Part shown: positions 1-8,447 of the stretch, piece after piece
Layout of the letters: each line of letters opens with the position of its first letter
Numbering within the stretch: position 1 is the first letter of the stretch
Assembly: GCA_041687755.1 (NCBI GenBank)
Contig: JBDNJM010000008.1
Span: forward strand, 1-11,855
DNA length: 11,855 nt
Direction of reading: 5' to 3'
Source of the DNA: JBDNJM01 sp041687755
Lineage (GTDB): Bacteria; Planctomycetota; UBA1135; GCA-002686595
The notes under the pieces: model-generated
What the model was told of the DNA's origin: nothing
The model's database searches: none
Seen by the model: the letters and a program-made list of their open reading frames with translations, nothing else
Position numbers and translations under genes: made by a program

Positions 1-306
1 CCGCGGACGGCATTAAGGGGAGCGCGGGGAGCGCCCCAGAGACTGCCAGGAACCGGTGCGATCCCCGCGTGAGAACCCGCGTTCCGCAGGGCTGGGCGGC
101 CACGGCCAGCGGGGGCGGGGGGGGGGGCGGACCAAGGGCTCGGCTACAGATAGGGAGTCGGGCGGGACTGGAACCGATGGAATCGTCGGCCGGTTGGGCT
201 ACGAATGCCAAGCTCAGGGCCTCGGCTGGCGGTCTGGGGCCGCACGCCGCGGGGCACTCTCCCTTTCTACGTTCACCGCACTCCTTCCCATCTTCCCATC
301 GCGCTC
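1..306. other. Leading stretch with no supported gene
   Basis: I see no convincing protein in this stretch on either strand. The short reading frames are arginine/glycine-rich and look like GC-bias artefacts. It contains a direct repeat of GGGGAGCG (17-24 and 27-34) and the G-tract listed separately. The last 50 bases before the SDR start are pyrimidine-rich (CTTCCCATCTTCCCATC) and lack a Shine-Dalgarno match. The promoter of the SDR pair probably lies here, but I cannot point to clear -35/-10 boxes. Confidence 0.5.
111..130 (+). repeat. G-tract, potential G-quadruplex
   Basis: A run of five G, one C, eleven G, one C and two G lies about 180 bases upstream of the SDR start. The eleven-G run alone could be divided into three G-triplets, and with the preceding G5 a four-tract quadruplex is possible. 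Such a homopolymer is also prone to slippage and sequencing error. No function is shown. Confidence 0.45.
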
Positions 307-1050
307 GTGACTGACATCCATCCCGGCACTCTGATTATCGGCGGCAGCGGCGGCATTGGCAGCGAGCTCGCGCGGCGCCTGACGGCGGCCGGGCGGCCGG
401 TGCACCTCGCAGCTCGGGGGGCGCAGCGGCTTGAGGCGCTCGCTGCGGAGCTGGGCTGCGGCTTCACGGAGGTCGAGGCGACGGACGCGGACTCGGTCGA
501 TGCGGCGGTGGACGCGGCGGCTGCCGCGATGGGCGGGCTGGGGGGCGTGGTCAACGCCGTCGGCTCGATCGTTCTGAAGCCGGCCCACACCACCAAGCCG
601 GAGGAGTGGCGCGAGACGATCGCACTCAACCTGGACTCGGCCTTCTTCGCCGTGCGCGCCAGCGGGCGTGTGATGGGGCGGACCGGGGGCTCGATCGTGC
701 TGCTGTCCTCGGCGGCCGGGCGTGTCGGGCTCTCGAACCACGACGCGATCGGTGCGGCCAAGGCGGGGGTGATCGGGCTTACCTTGTCGTCGGCGGCGAC
801 CTATGCGCCGCGCGGGCTGCGGGTCAACTGCGTCGCGCCGGGGCTGGTCGAGACGCCGCTGTCCGAGCGCCTGTTGGCGAACGAAGCCAGCCGCAAGGCC
901 AGCGAGTCGATGCACCCCCTGGCGCGCATCGGGCGCCCCGAGGACGTGGCGAGCGCGATCCAGTGGCTGCTCGATCCGGGCCAGAGCTGGGTGACCGGTC
1001 AGGTGATCGGCGTCGACGGCGGCCTCGGTTCGGTGCGGCCCCGTGGGTGA
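307..1050 (+). CDS. SDR-family oxidoreductase-like protein lacking the catalytic Tyr
   Basis: This is a 247-residue Rossmann-fold protein of the short-chain dehydrogenase/reductase family. The cofactor motif GGSGGIG is at residues 12-18. An NAVG-like motif follows the fourth strand, catalytic-type Ser is at about 135 and Lys at 152, and the C-terminal WVTGQVIGVDGG motif is typical. In classical SDRs the active site reads Y-x-x-x-K. Here the segment is SNHDAIGAAKAG, with Ile148 at the Tyr position, so ordinary dehydrogenase chemistry is doubtful. I chose GTG at 307 because the family core begins a few residues later. The reading frame stays open upstream to 205, but those 34 residues do not resemble an SDR. 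There is no obvious ribosome binding site. The gene overlaps the next one by 8 bases, so translational coupling is likely. The family is confident; the substrate is unknown. Confidence 0.88.
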   Translation: MTDIHPGTLIIGGSGGIGSELARRLTAAGRPVHLAARGAQRLEALAAELGCGFTEVEATDADSVDAAVDAAAAAMGGLGGVVNAVGSIVLKPAHTTKPEEWRETIALNLDSAFFAVRASGRVMGRTGGSIVLLSSAAGRVGLSNHDAIGAAKAGVIGLTLSSAATYAPRGLRVNCVAPGLVETPLSERLLANEASRKASESMHPLARIGRPEDVASAIQWLLDPGQSWVTGQVIGVDGGLGSVRPRG

Positions 1051-2467
1051 AGCCCAAAGGTTCGAGCGCAGCAGCGAGCTGCCCGTCTCCGCCGAGACCC
1101 TGTACGCGTGGCACGCCGCCGAGGGCGCGTTCGAACGGCTGACGCCGCCGTTCGAGCCGGCCAAGGTGTTGGAGAGTGAAGGCGGCATCGCTCCGGGCGG
1201 ACGTGCGGTGATCGGCATCAAGGCGGGGCCGATCCCGCAGAAGTGGGTCGCCGAGCACTTCGCTCTGGACGCCGACACTCTGGCGCAACGTCGGGATGGG
1301 ACGCTCGGCTTCATCGACCGCCAGATCTCCGGCCCGTTCGCGATGTGGGAGCACCGCCACGTGTTCGAGCCGCTTGCGGCGGAGCGCTGCACGCTGGTGG
1401 ACTCGATCCGCTACCGGCTGCCGCTCGGATTTCTCGGGCGGACGTTCGGCTCGGCGTTTACCACGTCGAAGCTCGACGCGATGTTCCGCTACCGGCACCG
1501 CACGACCGAGCTGGACCTCGGCGCACACGCCGCGGCCGAGCCCGGACTGAGCGCCCAAGGCATGCGGCGCATGCGCATCTTGATCAGCGGGGCGAGCGGC
1601 CTGGTGGGCCGCCAGCTGGCCGGCTTCCTGAGCACTGGGGGACACGAGGTTTGGAGCCTCGTGCGGCGCACGCCGCGCCCCGGAGCGCGCGAGGTGCGCT
1701 GGTCGGTCGCCGACGAGGAAATCGACGTGGCGGGCCTCGAGGGCTTCGACGCGGTCGTGCACCTCGCCGGCGAAAACGTGGCCCAGCGCTGGACCGCTGC
1801 CGCGCGCCGGCGGATCCGCGAGAGCCGCGTGGTTGGCACGACGCTGCTGTGCGAGGCGCTCAGCAAGCTTGAGTGCAAGCCCTCCGTGCTGTTGTCCACG
1901 AGCGCGATTGGCCTGTACGGGAGTCGCGGCGAAACCGCTCTCGACGAAGGCGCTGGGCGCGGTGAGGGCTTCCTCGCAGACGTCGCGGTCGAGTGGGAGG
2001 CCGCTGCGGAGGCCGCGCGGTCCGCGGGGATCCGTGTCGTCCACCCGCGTCTGGGCATCGTGCTCTCGCCCCAGGGCGGCGCGCTGGCCAAGACCGTGCC
2101 GCTGTTCAAGCTGGGCGGCGGCGGGAAGCTCGGCTCCGGCCGTCAGTGGTGGAGCTGGATCGGCATCGATGACGTGATCGGCGCGATGCTGCACGCGTTG
2201 GCGAACGTCGAGGTCGCGGGGCCAGTGAACCTGGTGGCGCCCGAGCCGGTGACCAATGCCGGGTTCACCAAGCAGCTTGCCCAGGTCCTGCGCCGCCCGG
2301 CAATCGCGCCGGCGCCGGCCTTCGCGCTGAAGGCGGCGCTGGGCGAAATGGCGGACGAGATGCTGCTCAGCAGCTGCCGAGTCGAGCCCGCGGTGCTCGC
2401 TCGGACGGGCTACGCCTTCCGGGATCCGAGCCTCGAGGGGTGCCTGCGGCACGTGCTCGGACGCTGA
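1043..2467 (+). CDS. TIGR01777-family SDR with N-terminal SRPBCC-like domain
   Basis: This 474-residue two-domain protein starts at a GTG inside the end of the upstream SDR gene. Residues 1 to about 160 resemble the SRPBCC/polyketide-cyclase-like ligand-binding fold (LPVSAETLYAWHAAEGAFERL, then a WEHRHVFEP strand). Residues from about 174 form an atypical epimerase domain. It has the Rossmann motif GASGLVG at 183-189, a VHLAGENVAQRW segment, the STSAIGLYG motif with Tyr292, and the strongly conserved SGRQWWSWIGIDDVI stretch. The C-terminal approximately 50 residues match the small DUF1731-type tail of this family. The SRPBCC plus TIGR01777 fusion is a known architecture, but the reaction is not established. 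No better start exists: the first in-frame ATG lies only at the head of the Rossmann domain. The 8-base overlap indicates an operon with the SDR. Confidence 0.9.
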   Translation: MGEAQRFERSSELPVSAETLYAWHAAEGAFERLTPPFEPAKVLESEGGIAPGGRAVIGIKAGPIPQKWVAEHFALDADTLAQRRDGTLGFIDRQISGPFAMWEHRHVFEPLAAERCTLVDSIRYRLPLGFLGRTFGSAFTTSKLDAMFRYRHRTTELDLGAHAAAEPGLSAQGMRRMRILISGASGLVGRQLAGFLSTGGHEVWSLVRRTPRPGAREVRWSVADEEIDVAGLEGFDAVVHLAGENVAQRWTAAARRRIRESRVVGTTLLCEALSKLECKPSVLLSTSAIGLYGSRGETALDEGAGRGEGFLADVAVEWEAAAEAARSAGIRVVHPRLGIVLSPQGGALAKTVPLFKLGGGGKLGSGRQWWSWIGIDDVIGAMLHALANVEVAGPVNLVAPEPVTNAGFTKQLAQVLRRPAIAPAPAFALKAALGEMADEMLLSSCRVEPAVLARTGYAFRDPSLEGCLRHVLGR

Positions 2468-2474
2468 TCTGGAC

Positions 2475-2505
2475 CCCCCCGGCGGGCGGCCTCGCCGCTA
2501 GGGGG
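2475..2505. terminator. Possible bidirectional hairpin between convergent genes
   Basis: The 71-base gap between two converging genes can fold with an outer CCCCC/GGGGG stem (2476-2480 with 2501-2505) and an inner GGCG/CGCC stem (2481-2484 with 2493-2496), leaving a small bulge. There is no T-tract on either side, so it is not a canonical intrinsic terminator. The position is the main argument. Confidence 0.3.
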
Positions 2506-2538
2506 CGCGACGCCTAGAGGTGGGTGGGGTCGTTGCTA

Positions 2539-3450
2539 TCACGGTTCCGCCAGCAGCTCGAGTGAGCGGCGGGCCTCGTCGAGCAGCGCGCCGTCCTCGA
2601 TGTCGGACGCGTAGGCCTGCAGGGCCAGTGCGTGGTGCAGGGCTCGAAAGCGGGCGACCCAGCGGCGCCCCGGCGCCACGTCGCCGTAGGCGGCGTAGAA
2701 GGCTGCGCGGCCCGTTGGGGGTAACAGGCCCTCCGCCAACGCGAGGTCGATCGCCGGGTCCCCGCGATGCACATCGCCCCAGTCGATAACGCCGCAGGCG
2801 CGCGTCTGCTCGTCCACGAGCAGATGGCGGGAGTACAGGTCGCCGTGCACCAGAACGTCGGTCGCGGGAGTCCAGTCGACCGGGGCCGCGTCGAGCAGTT
2901 CATCAAACGGGCGTCGGTCGTTGGTCCAGCCCGCCTCGGCAGCTGCCTTGAGTTGCTCGACGACCTTGGGGACGCGGTAACTGAGATCGACGCGGCGCCG
3001 GCGGTCCTCCGGCGTGCCCGCGGGCGGCGGCTGGTCGTGCAGGGCGCGCAAGAACCGGCCGAGGGCGGGGGCGAGCGCGGTGCGCTGGGCGTCGTCGAGC
3101 CGGGCGCGGTCGGCCGTGCGCCCTGGGATCAGCGGGTAGCCGGCGAAGGGCCACGGAAAGTCGTGGGTCGGGCTCCCCAAGTGCGTCGGGGCGGGAACGG
3201 CGAGCGGCAGGGAGCCGCTGATCGCGGGCAGCACGGCGCACTCGAACTTGAGGAGCTCTACCGCGAGCTCGCGTCGTGGAAAGCGGAAGGCCAAGCGCTC
3301 GTCGATCAGGAACACGGTGTTGTCCCACCCGGCGCCAAAGAGTCTGCAGGTGCTGTTGCGCAAGGCTGGAAACTGGCGAGAGACCAGCTCACTTGCCTCA
3401 CCCGGTTTCAACTCCCGCTCGGGCCGCCATGGTGCTTCTTCGTTCGTCAC
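2539..3450 (-). CDS. APH-family (aminoglycoside phosphotransferase-like) kinase
   Basis: This 303-residue protein has the protein-kinase-like APH fold. The N-lobe shows FGAGWDNTVFLID (about 38-50) and LAFRFPRRE. The catalytic segment is HGDLYSRHLLVD (His202-Gly203-Asp204), and the metal-binding loop is VIDWGDVHRGDPAIDL (Asp223). In textbook APH enzymes the loop is HGDxxxxN; here His209 stands where that Asn would be. From memory, HGDLY-RHLLVD occurs in a subfamily of APH-like kinases, so this is probably not a dead enzyme. Members phosphorylate antibiotics, sugars or other small hydroxylated metabolites, and the substrate here cannot be told. GTG at 3450 is the only sensible start, and there is no strong ribosome binding site. 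The gene lies 67 bases downstream of the FRG gene on the same strand and converges with the TIGR01777 gene. Confidence 0.87.
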   Translation of the reverse strand: MTNEEAPWRPERELKPGEASELVSRQFPALRNSTCRLFGAGWDNTVFLIDERLAFRFPRRELAVELLKFECAVLPAISGSLPLAVPAPTHLGSPTHDFPWPFAGYPLIPGRTADRARLDDAQRTALAPALGRFLRALHDQPPPAGTPEDRRRRVDLSYRVPKVVEQLKAAAEAGWTNDRRPFDELLDAAPVDWTPATDVLVHGDLYSRHLLVDEQTRACGVIDWGDVHRGDPAIDLALAEGLLPPTGRAAFYAAYGDVAPGRRWVARFRALHHALALQAYASDIEDGALLDEARRSLELLAEP

Positions 3451-4456
3451 TGGAGAACTCTAGGTTGATTCCTTCACCGGAGCCCTGTCTAGCGCTGGGA
3501 CCTTACCTAGTGGATGTCTATCCCTGGTCTACCGAACCTTGGGGGGGGCTGGACGGGGGGACGAACAGCCCGGGGTTGCGCCGAAGCGAGTCCAGCACCT
3601 TGCCGTCGACCTCGCTTGCTTGTTCTGCAAGCTCGCCGGCGGCGGTGCTTCCTGTGGGCGCCATCAGGCGAGAATGGGTGATCCCCCGATGGCTCACGTA
3701 CCGACCTAGGTCTTGGCGTCCGAACTTACAGTCGATTCGATGCAGCGTATGCCCAGGGAGCGCGCCCAGCGAGTGCTGGATGAGCGTCGGATGGCGATTC
3801 TTCTGGAGGTCTCCATCCGGATTTCCGTCTTCAACCGCGATAGTGAAGGTCGCTCGCTGGGCAATGTGGCGTCCGGAAGTCTCTTCGACGTGCGGACCGG
3901 GGAAGCAGATCATCGGGCTGCCCTCGGACAGAATCGGGATAGATGCCGAGACACAGCACCAGATCGTAAAGCCCTCTCCTTTGGGCTGACTGGCTTCTCC
4001 TAGAGCGAAGGAGCAAGCCACCAGGGGATCGTAGGTCCAATCTAGAAGTGGACTCGGGACCCCAATGTGCCGAAGCCAAACCAGGCTCTCGAGAAGCGGT
4101 AGGGACATGAACGGGTGGATCAAGTCCTCCTTCAGTACGGAGAGGGCCCGGAACTCGGCTTGCTCGTCCGCAGCCTGGAGGTCCGGCGTCCGGCCGCAGC
4201 TGCGGAGCGCAACGGAGGCAGCCCTGATGTAGGCCTCGAGCCCGCATCTCTCGATTCCGATCCGCTCGAGGCTCGACTGAAGTGACCAGCACGGGCTGGC
4301 GTGGCCCCTGAATATCGGCGCAGCGGGAAAGCCCCCAGCTCTGCGAGAAGGCTTGCAGAGCTTCTCGATCCAGCCCAGGAGCTCATCGAGGTTTGATGCC
4401 TGCGCATGTTCAGGGATGTCGTACGAGGCAGCGCTGTCCAGCATTGCTGAGCTGAC
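3451..4456. other. Lower-GC segment (probable acquired DNA)
   Basis: The FRG gene and its short flanks are visibly richer in A/T than the surroundings. Sample lines starting at 3721, 3781 and 3901 contain 23, 26 and 24 A/T per 60, against 21, 18 and 14 in sample lines of the carboxyltransferase, TIGR01777 and exported-protein genes. I found no terminal repeats or integrase, so the borders are approximate. The 67-base gap to the kinase start contains nothing I recognise. Confidence 0.5.
3518..4444 (-). CDS. FRG-domain protein
   Basis: This 308-residue protein matches the FRG family along most of its length. The name-giving PIFRGHASPCWSLQSSLER segment has Phe45-Arg46-Gly47. The central motif WLRHIGVPSPLLDWTYDPLVACSFALG (123-149) corresponds to the family's QHxGxPTxLLDWTxxPLxALxFA. 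A later strand region (QRATFTIAVEDG) is followed by a K-x(7)-L/V-x(3)-GI segment. No membrane segment or signal peptide is visible. The function of FRG domains is poorly defined. I recall them often on mobile or variable DNA, so a defence or toxin-like role is an inference only. Three 60-base lines counted inside the gene give 57-62% GC, below its neighbours, suggesting later acquisition. The ATG start lies 12 bases after the carrier-protein stop codon, so it may be read through from the carboxylase operon. Confidence 0.82.
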   Translation of the reverse strand: MLDSAASYDIPEHAQASNLDELLGWIEKLCKPSRRAGGFPAAPIFRGHASPCWSLQSSLERIGIERCGLEAYIRAASVALRSCGRTPDLQAADEQAEFRALSVLKEDLIHPFMSLPLLESLVWLRHIGVPSPLLDWTYDPLVACSFALGEASQPKGEGFTIWCCVSASIPILSEGSPMICFPGPHVEETSGRHIAQRATFTIAVEDGNPDGDLQKNRHPTLIQHSLGALPGHTLHRIDCKFGRQDLGRYVSHRGITHSRLMAPTGSTAAGELAEQASEVDGKVLDSLRRNPGLFVPPSSPPQGSVDQG

Positions 4457-5029
4457 CTAGGCCGGCTCGACTTCGATGAGAGGCTGGCCTTCGCTGATTT
4501 CCTCGCCGTCGCCGGCGAGCATCTTGAGCACGCGACCCTTCGCGGGGAGCGCGCCGGCGGGCTGGTAGGTGACCTGGCTGAAGGTCTTCATGACCTCGAT
4601 CAGGCCCACGGCGCTGCCGGCTTCGAGCACGGTCCCGGGCTCGGAGTACGCGGGGTCGCTAGGGGCCGGGCGGTGCCAGAAGCGGCCGGCGTAGGGCGCG
4701 CGAACGACGGGCCCTGCGGCGTCGTCCTCCACCGCGCTGGCGGCCATCGCGCCGAGTTCGCCGTCGAGCGCGCTCAGGAGGTAGAGCTGGCGCTTGTAGT
4801 CGACAGGTTCTTCGACGCGCTCGGGGCGCTTGTTCGCGACCCGGCCGGCGGCCCCTTCGGGAACGATCAGGTGCACCGAGAGGCGCAAGGTCCGCAGCAC
4901 GCCGGCAGGTTGGCCAGGAACGAGCACGCGGCCCTTCGGGACGGCGTCGGAAAACAGCCCGACGCCGGGGCACAGCAGAGTCAGCCCCTCCTCGGTCGGG
5001 TGGGCGATGAGTTCGAGTTCGTTGCGCAT
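4457..5029 (-). CDS. Biotin carboxyl carrier protein (BCCP-like)
   Basis: This 190-residue carrier has a C-terminal biotinyl domain (about 110-190). The biotinylation motif is IEVMKTFSQVTY, with Lys148 as the predicted biotinylated residue, 42 residues from the C-terminus. The usual barrel elements surround it: RAPYAGRFWHRP, PGTVLEAGSAVGLIE and KMLAGDGEEISEGQPLIEVE. The Lys context (VMK-T rather than AMKM) is a known BCCP variant. The N-terminal 100 residues are not an Ala/Pro-rich linker, as in many AccB proteins, but look like a second small beta domain without a modifiable Lys. Third gene of the carboxylase operon, it should shuttle CO2 between the biotin carboxylase and the carboxyltransferase. 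The ATG has no Shine-Dalgarno sequence, because a poly-C tract lies upstream, so coupling to the preceding gene is likely. Confidence 0.88.
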   Translation of the reverse strand: MRNELELIAHPTEEGLTLLCPGVGLFSDAVPKGRVLVPGQPAGVLRTLRLSVHLIVPEGAAGRVANKRPERVEEPVDYKRQLYLLSALDGELGAMAASAVEDDAAGPVVRAPYAGRFWHRPAPSDPAYSEPGTVLEAGSAVGLIEVMKTFSQVTYQPAGALPAKGRVLKMLAGDGEEISEGQPLIEVEPA

Positions 5030-5044
5030 CGTGCCGGGAACAGA

Positions 5045-5053
5045 GGGGGGGGG
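5045..5053 (-). repeat. Nine-base poly-C tract (mRNA sense) in carboxylase operon
   Basis: Read on the minus strand, the carboxyltransferase TAA stop is followed at once by nine C, then 15 bases to the carrier ATG. It fills the place where a Shine-Dalgarno sequence would be expected. Because it lies outside both reading frames, slippage would not cause a frameshift. Confidence 0.6.
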
Positions 5054-6781
<1,728 letters not shown>

Positions 6782-6785
6782 CGAA

Positions 6786-8138
6786 TCAGACCTTCCAGCC
6801 GGGCAGCGAGCCCGTGTCGTAGTTGCCGCTCTTGAACTCGGGGCTCTGCAGCACGGCGAGCTGGAGCGGGATGGTGGTATAGACGCCTTCGATGCGTGCC
6901 CCGCTGAGGCAGCGGTGGAGCGTTTCAATCGCGATCTCGCGCGTCTCGCCCCAGGCGATGACCTTGGCGAGCAGCGAATCGTAGTGCGGGCTGACGGAGT
7001 CACCGGCGATCAGGTGGGTGTCCACGCGGATCGTGCCGGGGCCCTCGCCCTTAGGGAACTCGAAGGCTTTGAGCGTGCCGGGCGACGGGCGGAAGTCCTG
7101 GGTGGGATCCTCCGCGTTGATGCGCGCCTCGATGGCGGCGCCCTTGAACTGCACGCCGGACTGCTGCACCGGGAGCGGGCGGTTGGCGGCGATCTCGAGC
7201 TGCAGCTTGGCGATGTCGAGGCCGGTGACGGCCTCGCTGACGGTGTGCTCCACCTGCAGGCGCGTGTTCATCTCCATGAAGTAGATCTCACCGGAGCCGG
7301 CGTCGCGCAGGAACTCGATCGTGCCGGCGTTTTGGTAGCCGATGTTGCGCGCGGCGAGCGCCGCGCGTTCGCCGAGCTCCGCGCGCTGCTCGGGCGAGAG
7401 CGCCGGGGAGGGCGACTCTTCGATCAGCTTTTGGTGGCGGCGCTGGATCGAGCATTCGCGCTCGCCGAGGTGGATCGCATTGCCGAACGCGTCGCCCAGC
7501 AGCTGCACTTCGATGTGGCGACCGCCGCTGAGGTACTTCTCCAGGTAGAGGATGCCCGAGCCGAAGGCGCTCTCGGCCTCGGCGCGCGCCGAGTTGAAGG
7601 CGACCTCGAGTTCCGACTCCTTGTGCACCAGGCGCATACCGCGGCCACCGCCGCCGGAGTCGGCCTTGATCAGGACCGGGTACCCGGCCTCGGCGGCGCA
7701 GGTGCGCGCGTGCTCAATGTTCAGCAGGGCGCCGTCAGAGCCGGGGATCACCGGGAGGCCAGCAGCCTTCATCGCGGCCTTGGCCGGTGACTTGAGGCCC
7801 ATGCGTGCGATCAGCTCGGGCGCGGGTCCGACGAAGGTCAGCCCGTATTGACGGCAGAGCGCGGCGAAGCGCGCGTCTTCGGCCAGGAAGCCCCAGCCGG
7901 GGTGCACGGCCGAGCAGCGCGTCTGCAGCGCGGCCTGGACCATCTTGGTGGCGGAGAGGTAGCTGTCGCGCGCGGCGGCGGGTCCGAGCACGACCACTTC
8001 CTCCATGGCGTCGAGCCAGGAGGCGCCGAGGTCGGCCTCGGAGGCGACGCCCACGGGCGCGACGTTCAGGGCGCGGGCCGCGCGGGCGAGCCGGGCGGCG
8101 ACTTCGCCGCGGTTCGCGATCAGGAGGCGGTGGAACAA
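6786..8138 (-). CDS. accC: Biotin carboxylase
   Basis: This 450-residue protein is almost exactly the length of E. coli AccC. It carboxylates the biotin on the carrier protein using ATP and bicarbonate. Visible motifs are LLIANRGEVAAR at the N-terminus, HPGWGFLAED (79-88), Lys116 in MGLKSPAKAAM, the ATP-grasp glycine loop IKADSGGGGRGM (157-168), EKYLSGGRHIEVQLLGD, ERECSIQRRHQKLIEESPSP, and the catalytic MEMNTRLQVEHTVSEAVTG. The start is TTG at 8138, giving the family-typical MFHRLLIANRGE. No ATG or GTG is suitably placed and no clear Shine-Dalgarno sequence is seen, so translation initiation may be weak. It is the first gene of the leftward operon, with only 4 bases between its stop and the carboxyltransferase ATG. 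It could equally be named as the biotin carboxylase of a propionyl-, geranyl- or glutaconyl-type complex. Confidence 0.93.
   Translation of the reverse strand: MFHRLLIANRGEVAARLARAARALNVAPVGVASEADLGASWLDAMEEVVVLGPAAARDSYLSATKMVQAALQTRCSAVHPGWGFLAEDARFAALCRQYGLTFVGPAPELIARMGLKSPAKAAMKAAGLPVIPGSDGALLNIEHARTCAAEAGYPVLIKADSGGGGRGMRLVHKESELEVAFNSARAEAESAFGSGILYLEKYLSGGRHIEVQLLGDAFGNAIHLGERECSIQRRHQKLIEESPSPALSPEQRAELGERAALAARNIGYQNAGTIEFLRDAGSGEIYFMEMNTRLQVEHTVSEAVTGLDIAKLQLEIAANRPLPVQQSGVQFKGAAIEARINAEDPTQDFRPSPGTLKAFEFPKGEGPGTIRVDTHLIAGDSVSPHYDSLLAKVIAWGETREIAIETLHRCLSGARIEGVYTTIPLQLAVLQSPEFKSGNYDTGSLPGWKV
6791..6796 (-). promoter_or_regulatory. Shine-Dalgarno for carboxyltransferase
   Basis: GGAAGG on the minus strand lies inside the last codons of the biotin carboxylase gene, 9 bases ahead of the ATG at 6781. 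It supports that start over the long upstream open frame and implies coupled translation. Confidence 0.6.
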
Positions 8139-8447
8139 AGCAATAGGGGGCCGGGGCCGGCGACGGTGTCTCGCGTGGGCGGCGGGGCGCTTCGGCGAGT
8201 CGGGCGGTCTCTGGCGCCAACATAGGGGGGCTGGGGTGCGCTTGCTACTGCCTCGCTCCGGGGGCGCTACGGCTCCCGAGATGCCTGCGAGTTGCTTCCG
8301 GAAACCCGGGGCGCCCGTTTCTTGATCTTTGGGTGCCCTTGTCCCGATCTTCGGGAGCCCGTTTCCAGATCTCCAGGAGATCGCGCGCCGAAGGATTCGG
8401 GCCGAGCAGGCGTGGCGCCCGGCGCGGCAGCGGCGACAATTTGCGGC
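8139..8447. promoter_or_regulatory. Divergent intergenic region with operator-like repeats
   Basis: These 309 bases separate the leftward carboxylase operon from the rightward exported-protein gene, so promoters for both should lie here. The half near the carboxylase is very G-rich on the plus strand (runs of 5-6 G). The other half carries three 22-bp repeats. I cannot assign -35/-10 boxes with confidence. An ORF open through this region towards 8292 is not taken as coding, because the signal peptide begins at 8448. Confidence 0.55.
8309..8374 (+). repeat. Three tandem imperfect 22-bp repeats
   Basis: Units occupy 8309-8330, 8331-8352 and 8353-8374 with no spacer. Each begins with GGG-N-GCCC, where the N is C, T or A, making an interrupted palindrome. 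A T/C-rich seven-base stretch follows (gtttctt, ttgtccc, gtttcca), then GATCTT, GATCTT or GATCTC, and one last base. A 22-bp period is about two helical turns, placing the cores on one face of DNA, as expected for cooperative binding of a regulator. The array ends 73 bases before the ATG of the exported-protein gene. No fourth unit is found on either side. Confidence 0.7.

Noticed and set aside
824..2452. A 542-codon minus-strand open frame across the two SDR genes
   Set aside because: It is a shadow frame with an Arg/Ala/Gln/His-rich translation. The plus-strand frames carry Rossmann motifs.
2767..3468. A plus-strand 233-codon frame opposite the APH-like kinase
   Set aside because: No motif is recognisable, and the opposite strand has HGD and IDWGD kinase motifs.
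6782..7003. N-terminal extension of the carboxyltransferase up to 7003
   Set aside because: The extension lies entirely within the biotin carboxylase gene and is Ser/Arg-rich. The ATG at 6781 has a Shine-Dalgarno sequence, and the family match begins after it.
8309..8374. Reading the three 22-bp repeats as a CRISPR array
   Set aside because: The units are contiguous without unique spacers, imperfect, and no cas gene is nearby.
8292..8447. N-terminal extension of the exported protein from a TTG at 8292
   Set aside because: It would bury the signal peptide and would translate the 22-bp repeats. ATG 8448 gives a textbook export signal.
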